A stretch of 24,486 nucleotides of DNA from a virus. Shown here piece after piece: positions 14,863-21,484 of the stretch (position 1 is the stretch's first letter; each line of letters begins with the position of its first letter). Location: positions 1 to 24,486 of the IMG/VR virus record IMGVR_UViG_3300042090_000745, one strand, 5' to 3'. A model generated the notes under the pieces. It saw only the letters and a list, made by a program, of their open reading frames with translations. It had not been told where the DNA came from and did not search any database. A program made the position numbers and the translations under genes.

Positions 14863-15269
14863 ACTTTCTCTCCTGTTAAGTCTCCAGTTACGGTAGAATA
14901 GCCGCTTTCCTTATTTAATCTGAGATTAAGTCCAATTCCTTTAAATGGAGCCAAATTCACGTAGATGTGGGTATTATTTACGACAACACCATTAACTTTA
15001 AGCTTTTCAAACTTTTGCTTGCTTTCAGCCTCGGTACGGCCAGTAGTTTTGTTGTAACGATCCTTAAAGCTCAAAAATGTGACGCCAATGTTAAGTAAAG
15101 CAAAAACGTCATCATTGAAAGACTGTTTATCCATGAAGGCGGATGCAATTTTACGTATTTGATCGCCAGGTACGGGTTGAGCCGCAACTGTGCGACTTTG
15201 ATAACGTTTCCTGTCTTTGGGTCTTTCCCATTGTCCAGGTGGCACATTGAAATGTAAAAATTTGTTCAT
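14859..15269 (-). CDS. Hypothetical protein between the two ligases
   Basis: I place the start at ATG 15269, which has AGGAGA six bases upstream; in-frame starts further out (to 15326) lack one. The 136-residue product has a basic N-terminus (ERPKDRKRYQSRTV) and a KQSFNDDVFALLNIG segment. Its beta-rich C-terminus includes VVVNNTHIYVNL and GYSTVTGDLTG. No family or motif is recognised. It sits in one operon between DNA ligase (53-nt gap) and RNA ligase (4-nt overlap). Confidence 0.72.
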   Translation of the reverse strand: MNKFLHFNVPPGQWERPKDRKRYQSRTVAAQPVPGDQIRKIASAFMDKQSFNDDVFALLNIGVTFLSFKDRYNKTTGRTEAESKQKFEKLKVNGVVVNNTHIYVNLAPFKGIGLNLRLNKESGYSTVTGDLTGEKV

Positions 15270-15322
15270 TATTCGTCTCCTTAAAAAGTCTTGACTCATA
15301 CTACCAAATACGGGAAATAAAC

Positions 15323-16492
15323 TCAATCATTTTCTCGAATTCTTAGGCCAACTGGGAATCTTGGGACTCCCTCTTTACCTGTAAGGCCTTGGTATTGGAC
15401 CGTAAGGCGTTTTCCAAGATATGACTGGGGATTGCGAAAATACCAAGCAAGTTTCTGCGTATCTCCTGACATTTTAGCTTTAAATGGTTGTCCCTTGGGG
15501 CCTTCACAAATAAAGGCTCCGACGTGCCCAGCCAACTTACCGCGCCCTTCTTCTGCTCCAACAATAGTGTATTCGGCATCATCAAACTCCTTAACTTTCT
15601 GTAAATCATATGAGCGCTTGTTTACATATTCAGACGCACCGTTTCTAAGCATTGCACCTTCATAGCCCATTTTTTTAAACAGATCAAACCAGTACATCAC
15701 ATTATCTTCTGCGCTAACAATAGAAGTTTGGACAATTTTTAATGATGAAGATTCATCAAGATCTTCTAGCCATTTTGCAATAGTTTCAGATCTCATTCCA
15801 AAAGGAGCATCCGCGACCGTATCATAGATGTGATATTGAACCAAATAATGTTCTGGATCTGGCTCCTCTTGGCGCACTAGTGAAACGATTTTTTCGAAGT
15901 TTGTCTTATACTCGTGATTATACAGTTCACCATCGAGGGTTAAAGTCTGACCTTCAAAGATGGCCTCAAGTTCTTGAATGATATGAGGACATGATTTAAT
16001 AGGTTTACGAGTGCGAGACCAAAGAGTACACGCGCCATCTTCTATTACCGCAATACAGCGCAAGCCGTCAAGTTTTGGTTGGACGTAACATGGATATGAT
16101 ATTTTATGCGCGTGCTTATTAAAACTCTGAGCTAGCATGGGAACCACGCCACCTTCTATCAAATCATCAAGCTTGTCGTTTTGCGCATCCTTGATAGATT
16201 CAACGTAACCTTTTTTCTTTTGCTTTTCCCATTTAGCCTTAGCTTCTGCATCAGCTTGTTCTACTGGAGTAGTCTCATTTTTCTTACCAACATTCTTACC
16301 TTCTTTGATAGTATCGACGGTTGTCTGGGGAGAACCCGTATCTATTTGACCATATTTAGTGTAAATCAAACCGTAAGGAGGTATTCCTTGTATTTCTCCG
16401 CGTTCGCCATCGTTGTATTGAACTTCGGTTTCGATTTGCCAGAATTGAATGGCTCCAGTAGAAGTCTTTTTATACAAAATAGGAAAATTCAC
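15323..16492 (-). CDS. ATP-dependent DNA ligase with WGR-like N-terminal domain
   Basis: The start is GTG 16492, with GGAG ahead and a four-base GTGA overlap with the upstream stop; an in-frame frame reaches 16558 but would overlap by 70 bases. The 389-residue enzyme opens with an ~90-residue WGR-like domain (ILYKKTSTGAIQFWQIE; later GKNVGKKNETTP). The ligase core follows: motif I KLDGLR (140-145, K140 adenylated), LDGE (186-189), EGAMLR (278-283) and KVKEF (299-303). A C-terminal OB fold ends the protein. It would seal nicks during replication and recombination. WGR domains bind DNA ends in PARP-type proteins; the fusion to ligases is seen in phages. Confidence 0.93.
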   Translation of the reverse strand: MNFPILYKKTSTGAIQFWQIETEVQYNDGERGEIQGIPPYGLIYTKYGQIDTGSPQTTVDTIKEGKNVGKKNETTPVEQADAEAKAKWEKQKKKGYVESIKDAQNDKLDDLIEGGVVPMLAQSFNKHAHKISYPCYVQPKLDGLRCIAVIEDGACTLWSRTRKPIKSCPHIIQELEAIFEGQTLTLDGELYNHEYKTNFEKIVSLVRQEEPDPEHYLVQYHIYDTVADAPFGMRSETIAKWLEDLDESSSLKIVQTSIVSAEDNVMYWFDLFKKMGYEGAMLRNGASEYVNKRSYDLQKVKEFDDAEYTIVGAEEGRGKLAGHVGAFICEGPKGQPFKAKMSGDTQKLAWYFRNPQSYLGKRLTVQYQGLTGKEGVPRFPVGLRIREND

Positions 16493-16845
16493 TTTTTTCT
16501 CCAAAGAGGGCAATAAAACATATGCGCGTCTGGAAATCCTGTGTGTTTGGCCCCACATTCACACGAGCTATTTCCGGCATTGCTACCAATATTAAATTTC
16601 TGTTTAAAATCTATTACGGGCAATAGTTGTCCAAACATATCGTAGGGAAGTTTATGTGTTCCAATAGATCCATAAGTAAGTACGTGATCCACTTCACCAG
16701 TAGAATCTACATCATGGCAAATCCATTCCCAGTGTTTTCCATCAAAGAAAAATATATGAGGGAAGTCTAATAATAACGCTTGGTCCCAATCGACGATGAA
16801 CGGTACGATGTCATCGCCTACCCCGAAATATATAGCTAGCTTCAT
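16489..16845 (-). CDS. Hypothetical protein with C-terminal zinc-binding tail
   Basis: The 118-residue product starts with a hydrophobic-aromatic segment (MKLAIYFGVGDDIVPFIVDW). It has no recognised core domain. The last ~25 residues are a C-E-C-G-x9-H-x3-C-P-L tail, closely similar to the tail of the protein at 2227-2511 although the rest of the two proteins differs. It overlaps both neighbours by four bases (ATGA upstream, GTGA downstream), so it is translated with the oxygenase and DNA ligase. Confidence 0.8.
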   Translation of the reverse strand: MKLAIYFGVGDDIVPFIVDWDQALLLDFPHIFFFDGKHWEWICHDVDSTGEVDHVLTYGSIGTHKLPYDMFGQLLPVIDFKQKFNIGSNAGNSSCECGAKHTGFPDAHMFYCPLWRKK

Positions 16846-17660
16846 TTCTTTCCGTAGATCTGATCTATTCTTTCTTTCAAAAACTGTCCAGCTGTATAAT
16901 TTTCAGCCAACAAGGTTTCTGGATGTGGATGAATAAAAAGTGGCATAGATATTCTATCAGATGTATCGTCTGGAGGATTGACCACTCTGTGCGTGGTTGA
17001 TTTAAACACACCCATACTTTGCAATTGAAGCATGTCGCCAATATTCAACGTGATTGAATTCTTTTCATGCGGAACATCATGCCAGTTGCCAGCGACATCT
17101 TTGACCTGTAAGCCAGGAGCAGAAGCTGCCACTAAAAGCGTAATGTAATTGATGTCTTCGTGAGCAGCAGAACGAACTGCGCCATCTTTTGTATCTAGAC
17201 TTTTTAATGCAGGATAGTAAAGAGTGCGGAATAAAGTATTGGGACTTCCCTTAGCGGCTTCGACGTAATTTGCATGAGCGTATCTTTGCAGTACGTTCAA
17301 TACCAATAGACCCAATTCTGACAATTGGTTATAAAGAGTTTCGTTTACCCCTTGGAGTTCTTCGGGAATTATTTCACCTGGTTTCCAGTGGTAAAATTCC
17401 TTTAGGTCAGCAACGGTGGAACCTACTGCGGTTTCAGTTCCCATACCCCTGTAGCCCATATTGACGTTATTGCCGTTTACGAATAAATTTTTTCTCGTCT
17501 GTTCTTGAGTGAAAAATTTCTTCCATTCAAACTGAGCAGCTTTAATAAGCTTCTCGTCTATGCCGTGCTGCGTTAAAACAGCAAACCCTGTATTTCTTAC
17601 AGACCTTAAGAGATCTTGTTCGAAATGATATGATTTAACGTTACAAATCCCGACTTCCAT
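16842..17660 (-). CDS. 2-oxoglutarate/Fe(II)-dependent oxygenase, IPNS-like
   Basis: The 272-residue protein has the two-domain layout of isopenicillin-N-synthase-like dioxygenases. The N-terminal DIOX_N-type region includes RNTGFAVLTQHGID (22-35). The jelly-roll core has the iron ligands H167-x-D169 (AAHEDINY) and H224 (STTHRVVN). R236 in DRISMP would bind the 2-oxoglutarate carboxylate. Substrate is unknown; phage members may hydroxylate nucleotides, proteins or small molecules. AGGAGG lies nine bases upstream of the ATG, and a 63-base gap separates it from the divergent endolysin gene. It starts the minus-strand ligase operon. Confidence 0.9.
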   Translation of the reverse strand: MEVGICNVKSYHFEQDLLRSVRNTGFAVLTQHGIDEKLIKAAQFEWKKFFTQEQTRKNLFVNGNNVNMGYRGMGTETAVGSTVADLKEFYHWKPGEIIPEELQGVNETLYNQLSELGLLVLNVLQRYAHANYVEAAKGSPNTLFRTLYYPALKSLDTKDGAVRSAAHEDINYITLLVAASAPGLQVKDVAGNWHDVPHEKNSITLNIGDMLQLQSMGVFKSTTHRVVNPPDDTSDRISMPLFIHPHPETLLAENYTAGQFLKERIDQIYGKK

Positions 17661-17723
17661 TATAGCCTCCTCGTCATAATCTTAAGAGTATACAAAAGAC
17701 GGTTTTAAATCAATAGGTAAAAA

Positions 17724-18290
17724 ATGCAAAACGACAGTTTATTAGCACAAATTATAACTTTCATCATTGGACTACTATCGAAAGGTAATGGTGTTGCACC
17801 AATTCAAGTTTCCATTCCTCTTGATCCACAAGCGCCATCGAGTCAACCCTCGACTCCAGAGATAGATTGGAACTCCCCAGATTCCAAAGTCACTGAACAT
17901 TTTACAGTGGGTGATGCATGTATGCTCCACTCCTGGAATCGCTTAGCTAGTGACATCGACGGTTTTACTCCGCAAATGAAAGCCAACATGATTACCCTAT
18001 GTCAAAAGATGGAAGAAATCCGAACATTTTTAGGTTGCTCGATGAACGTGCATTGCATGTTTCGATCTCAACAATACAACCAGGAAGTTGTAAAGGCCAT
18101 TCCGAATGATGTCCATGCTCAAGGATTGGCATGTGATTTTGATTGCAATGAGGCGATGACAATCGATGAGCTTCACGCAAAGCTTGAACCCGTTTTAGAG
18201 CAGTACGGAATTCGGATGGAAAGAAATACTCCGACATGGTGTCACCTTGATCTGCATCCTGTGGGGAATGCTCGTTACTTTACAGCTTAA
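17724..18290 (+). CDS. Endolysin, M15-type peptidase with N-terminal hydrophobic segment
   Basis: The 188-residue protein begins with a short hydrophobic stretch (LLAQIITFIIGLL, 6-18), possibly a signal or signal-anchor segment. A Pro/Ser-rich linker to about residue 50 follows. The C-terminal domain has the M15 zinc peptidase pattern: FRSQ (113-116), H131-x6-D138 (HAQGLACDFD) and H174-L-D176 (WCHLDLH). M15 family enzymes such as the T5 endolysin cut peptidoglycan peptide crosslinks or stems. It is the only plus-strand gene in the right half and has its own upstream gap. A holin is not evident. It converges with, and overlaps by four bases, the minus-strand gene at 18287. Confidence 0.88.
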   Translation: MQNDSLLAQIITFIIGLLSKGNGVAPIQVSIPLDPQAPSSQPSTPEIDWNSPDSKVTEHFTVGDACMLHSWNRLASDIDGFTPQMKANMITLCQKMEEIRTFLGCSMNVHCMFRSQQYNQEVVKAIPNDVHAQGLACDFDCNEAMTIDELHAKLEPVLEQYGIRMERNTPTWCHLDLHPVGNARYFTA

Positions 18291-18478
18291 TTGTCGTATG
18301 GCCAGTTATATTGGCTGATGATGTTCATTTTGGTATAGCCAAGTTTTGGACTAAAAACTCCGCCTTCAATTCTCCAGCCCACAACTTCATATTCTGGACC
18401 AAACGCTTCTTCAATGGTTGCCCAGGTGTAGTTGGCATCTTGGACTTTGTTGTATAGAATTTCGAAATCTATTTGCAT
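18287..18478 (-). CDS. Small hypothetical protein
   Basis: A 63-residue frame starts at ATG 18478 with AGGGGA four bases upstream. It is aromatic-rich and acidic (NYTWATIEEAFGPEYEVVGW). No family is recognised. It lies directly after the structured RNA at 18500-18725 on the same strand, so that RNA may be its leader. It converges with the endolysin gene. Confidence 0.65.
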   Translation of the reverse strand: MQIDFEILYNKVQDANYTWATIEEAFGPEYEVVGWRIEGGVFSPKLGYTKMNIISQYNWPYDN

Positions 18479-18499
18479 ATTCCCCTAAAATAAAAAAAG

Positions 18500-18725
18500 A
18501 ACGATGGAGCCCCTATCCTTTACCCTGCTTCACACGGCACCAGGTTACAGACTCGGTTAGGCTTTTAGGCAATTCCAGGTAAACACTCCGTTCAGACGGG
18601 CTTCGAATCCCCTCTTCTCCCTGGTCAATTACGGAGTCAACTAGTGTGCGTCATAGTCGCCATCGTTTTGCCTTCAAGGGTACCTCCCTTTGGGCTTCCG
18701 AAACGTTTCACTACTTCCATTTCGG
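18500..18725 (-). ncRNA. Large pseudoknotted RNA, family unknown
   Basis: This gene-free stretch folds into nested helices. AACGATGG (18500-18507) pairs with CCATCGTT (18660-18667); CTAT (18513-18516) with ATAG (18653-18656); CACAC (18531-18535) with GTGTG (18644-18648). Inside, ACCAGG (18539-18544) pairs with CCTGGT (18620-18625). ACTCCGT (18585-18591) pairs with ACGGAGT (18631-18637), crossing it to make a pseudoknot. A GGG/CCC hairpin has a TTCGAA-containing loop resembling a T-loop. Two further hairpins (18676-18690 and 18698-18725) lie 5' of the closing helix. On minus the closing helix is followed by CTTTTTTTATTTT and then the 18478 gene. tmRNA does not fit. Confidence 0.62.
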
Positions 18726-18729
18726 TTTA

Positions 18730-18987
18730 TTACGTGTTGGGTGGTTTTGGTAATTCCGCCCAATAAACATTTTCTTCATCAAAATAACTTTTGCTGCCAA
18801 ACTCTGAAAAATAGCCTTTGGCTTCCATCAGATTATTGACCATCTCTTCACCACATCCATGTTGTAGTAATTCTTGCTTATCGTAAAAAATGGCACATGA
18901 GACGTACATATAATGGCCGGTCCAAACTAAATAATCTGGACCTTCTTTGGGCAACTTTTCAGTTACTTTATTCCATTCAGTAGTCAT
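18730..18987 (-). CDS. DUF551-like small protein
   Basis: The frame extends to a GTG at 19008, but the conserved-looking start is ATG 18987, giving 85 residues. It begins TTEWNKVTEKLPKEGPDYLVW and ends YWAELPKPP. This is the W..V.E.LP..G..VLV ... W..LP.PP outline of DUF551, a family common in phages and without a known function. No ribosome site clearly prefers either start, so the N-terminus is uncertain by seven residues. It overlaps the macrodomain gene by 11 bases. Confidence 0.75.
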   Translation of the reverse strand: MTTEWNKVTEKLPKEGPDYLVWTGHYMYVSCAIFYDKQELLQHGCGEEMVNNLMEAKGYFSEFGSKSYFDEENVYWAELPKPPNT

Positions 18988-19420
18988 AAACCGTAAAGCT
19001 TTCTCCACTCTCTTTGAGAATGGCTTTTGTGTCTTTCCAAGGAACCCTGAATAATCCAGAGTTTATCTTGCACATGTGCATCGGTTTCTTATCTACGTTC
19101 TGCGCGATCAAATCATCTATGGCCGTCTTAGTAGCCTTGAGTATTCTATCAGGACTATCCACGTATTGTCCAAAGCTTTTTGATGTAAAAAGGCACCCTA
19201 TAGTGTATTTTCCTGCGGGAATCAATAAACACGTACCTAGCAGTTTTGAACCATTGGCTTGACATACTGCAGAATAGATGTCTCTTTGCCTGGGGAATAA
19301 CTTTGCGAAAGCCTTGGCTATACCAGAACCCCAAACACCCTTAGTATTACAGGCGTGGATAATTATAGATCCATGAGGAGCGCTAAACAAGCTTCCCTTG
19401 ATGGTAGTCACGTTGCTCAC
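18977..19420 (-). CDS. Macrodomain protein, ADP-ribose-binding
   Basis: The 147-residue protein starts at GTG 19420 in a GTGA overlap with the upstream stop. It is a single macrodomain. IIIHACNTKGVWGSGIAKAF (19-38) holds the ADP-ribose pocket Asn and the glycine loop, and INSGLFRVPW near residue 118 is the second phosphate loop. The family binds ADP-ribose or hydrolyses ADP-ribosyl groups or ADP-ribose-1''-phosphate (Poa1p-type). It lies in the same minus-strand gene block as the Prs-like/Nampt-like pair, so ADP-ribose handling is a reasonable shared theme, and reversal of host ADP-ribosylation is another option. Which activity it has cannot be told from sequence alone. Confidence 0.88.
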   Translation of the reverse strand: MSNVTTIKGSLFSAPHGSIIIHACNTKGVWGSGIAKAFAKLFPRQRDIYSAVCQANGSKLLGTCLLIPAGKYTIGCLFTSKSFGQYVDSPDRILKATKTAIDDLIAQNVDKKPMHMCKINSGLFRVPWKDTKAILKESGESFTVYDY

Positions 19421-20598
19421 CCGAATTCACCTAAATATTTAGGTTCGACTTTGTAATTAAATGTTTCAAAATTTCCTTCTGCATCAGAACAGGCTATCAC
19501 TTCAGGAATGTTTAAGTATGTAGAAATTCCTCTTAAAAATTCATCCATCGTTTCACATTCTTGAACTTCGCCATCAATGGTGTACTTGTACTCGCCAACT
19601 AAATCGAGACAGGTAATTACGAGAGTTCTATTTTCCGTATTTCGGATGTAAGGGTCTCGTTCGATACCGTATTTAAGTAGATCTAAATCCAATATGGATT
19701 TTCTGAAAGCGCCCTGAAATTCATTCTGGACATTGGTATCATTGGGATTATCTTTTATCTTGTTTGGCAAGTGCTCGTTAGTCATCGGTCCATTACCATG
19801 CCTAGTTTGATATGCTCTAGTGACTAGATATAAATACGGCGCATCATTAGGTACCATTTCGCGTATGTTCTTGGTACCAGTATTTGATGGGGTAACGTGC
19901 GGAAAAAATCCAATACTTTGATCTAACAAAAGACCTTGAGATCCTTCAAAAATGTAATGGCTCACACTTTTTAAATAATCTGTAAATCTGATGTTCGTCT
20001 CCGTATTTATGAAATTACAAGCTTCTTCAAATTTTTCCAAATCGTGAGCAGTTGCTACTGCGTAGCCCACCTTACTTATGTAATAATCTTGAATCATGCT
20101 CATTTTCATTTTAACCACGGTTGGAAATTGCAGATCTCCAACTAGTAATGAGACATGCTCTTCTTCACGTTTAAAGGTAGCTCCAACACCAACTCCACAA
20201 GTTCCATGTTTCATGGCTTTTGAGAAATTCTTATTGTAATATTTTTCGTAAGGGGTTGTGACAGGACTTGCTACATCAAGATAAAGAATTGGCCTTGATT
20301 CCGATTTCTTTACAAGGATGTCCCATTCTCTCTTCATTCCAACTGGATCAAAACTACAATATTTCGACCAGTGAGTTGGTGCGCCTTGTAGGCTACCGCT
20401 ACCAAAATTAGAGAATATGTGACTAGTTCCATTCCACAAGGTTACCATGTGACCGGCTTGCTGGCCTCCACTGTAGCGGACCACCAAAGAATCTTTTAAT
20501 TGTTTGGTGAGCCAGTTTACCGTGGTACCTTTACCTTCGTCTCCAAATCCAAGACCGATTACGGCGAAGGACTTTATCGAACGTCTTTGGCGATCCAT
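19417..20598 (-). CDS. Adenylosuccinate synthetase-like enzyme (PurA/PurZ superfamily)
   Basis: The 393-residue protein shows PurA motifs. The P-loop is GLGFGDEGKG (15-24), with catalytic Asp D20 kept. RYSGGQQAGH (41-50) has the catalytic His. GTCGVGVGATF occupies the IMP-loop position, EGSQGLLLD and VTPSNTG follow, and TRAYQTRHGNGP is the Asp-binding-type block. PurA joins IMP and aspartate using GTP. Phage PurZ homologues instead act on dGMP toward 2-aminoadenine DNA and typically lose that Asp; here it is retained, which favours PurA or the PurZ0-like group. Length is shorter than bacterial PurA (~430) and longer than PurZ (~350). Several pocket residues differ from host PurA (Gln for Asn before AGH). 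Confidence 0.87.
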   Translation of the reverse strand: MDRQRRSIKSFAVIGLGFGDEGKGTTVNWLTKQLKDSLVVRYSGGQQAGHMVTLWNGTSHIFSNFGSGSLQGAPTHWSKYCSFDPVGMKREWDILVKKSESRPILYLDVASPVTTPYEKYYNKNFSKAMKHGTCGVGVGATFKREEEHVSLLVGDLQFPTVVKMKMSMIQDYYISKVGYAVATAHDLEKFEEACNFINTETNIRFTDYLKSVSHYIFEGSQGLLLDQSIGFFPHVTPSNTGTKNIREMVPNDAPYLYLVTRAYQTRHGNGPMTNEHLPNKIKDNPNDTNVQNEFQGAFRKSILDLDLLKYGIERDPYIRNTENRTLVITCLDLVGEYKYTIDGEVQECETMDEFLRGISTYLNIPEVIACSDAEGNFETFNYKVEPKYLGEFG

Positions 20599-20601
20599 TT
20601 T

Positions 20602-21444
20602 CTACTCCAATAATAAGGTTGAAGTGGCCCCGATTTGTTGAACTTGTTTATGCTCCAAAATTGTTGAAGCTATGACTGAAGCTACGTCTTTGGAGTTCTG
20701 AACAACCAATACATTCTTGCCCATCAGTTTAATCCAACCGTCAACCGTACCGGCTCTTTGACCGGTGCTGGTTTCAGCAACATGGATATGATAAACATCA
20801 TAATTTTGTTGAGCTTGCTCCAATAGTTGCTTGGCTGTATAATTCGAATACTGCCCAGTTCCAAAAATGTTAAATAGAGCTTCTTTACCAAGGTAATTGA
20901 GAACGGGTTCGTCGCCAACCGTGAAAAGAATGCCTTTGCGGCCACGCTTTTCGAAAGAGTCGGTCGCAGTTCTGAAAGCTGCGAAATACCAGGCTAAAAG
21001 ATAACTCTCGCCAGCGTTTCCGCCGCCACCACCTTCTAAATAGACTTTGGTAAACCAGTTATGGAGCAATTCGTCGTTTGATTCAAATTGTCCAATTTGG
21101 AATGGGGCGTCGTCACATTCGTGGTCGCCAATACCCATAAAGAGGATCTGAGGATCTAACTCTCCACCTTTGATGATGGTTTCCATGATTGCGTTAAAAC
21201 CTTCTTTAATCAGGAAGTTGGGTACGGCACCCATTGATCCAGTGACATCTAAGCCTAAAACTACTGGATAGGAGTTTGGATGATCGGCTGAGTCGCGTGA
21301 CTCTCGAAGAGCTACGTTCAGCGGGTTCATGGCCGCATTAATATTTCGCTCTGTAAAGATGTCGAAATTAGTCTTGCCAGCATAACCGCGTGCGCTGCTT
21401 GTGAAAGTATTTGTCGAACCTATCGAATATCCACCGTGTCCCAT
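20602..21444 (-). CDS. von Willebrand factor A-domain protein
   Basis: The 280-residue product contains a vWA fold with a MIDAS motif DVTGS (about 66-70, in LGLDVTGSMG) and a glycine-rich loop EGGGGGNAGES. A TVGDEPV segment near residue 176 is the likely second acidic site. The first ~45 residues are Gly/Ser/Thr-rich. vWA proteins bind partners through a metal ion; phage members are often of unknown role, and bacterial ones occur with tellurite/TerY-type stress operons. AGGAGA precedes the ATG. It lies between the PurA-like and Nampt-like genes, three bases before the former. Confidence 0.88.
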   Translation of the reverse strand: MGHGGYSIGSTNTFTSSARGYAGKTNFDIFTERNINAAMNPLNVALRESRDSADHPNSYPVVLGLDVTGSMGAVPNFLIKEGFNAIMETIIKGGELDPQILFMGIGDHECDDAPFQIGQFESNDELLHNWFTKVYLEGGGGGNAGESYLLAWYFAAFRTATDSFEKRGRKGILFTVGDEPVLNYLGKEALFNIFGTGQYSNYTAKQLLEQAQQNYDVYHIHVAETSTGQRAGTVDGWIKLMGKNVLVVQNSKDVASVIASTILEHKQVQQIGATSTLLLE

Positions 21445-21484
21445 TTTTATCTCCTATATAAAGTTACTTAAGACAATTCTAGCA

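Noticed and set aside
15270-15326. TTG-started extension of the protein between the ligases
   Set aside because: ATG 15269 has a strong AGGAGA six bases upstream; the extension has none.
16493-16558. Extended N-terminus of the DNA ligase
   Set aside because: It would overlap the upstream gene by 70 bases; GTG 16492 has a GGAG site and a typical GTGA overlap.
18500-18667. tmRNA
   Set aside because: There is no tRNA-like domain with CCA end, no tag reading frame and no canonical 5' GGATTCGAC block; only an isolated TTCGAA loop is similar.
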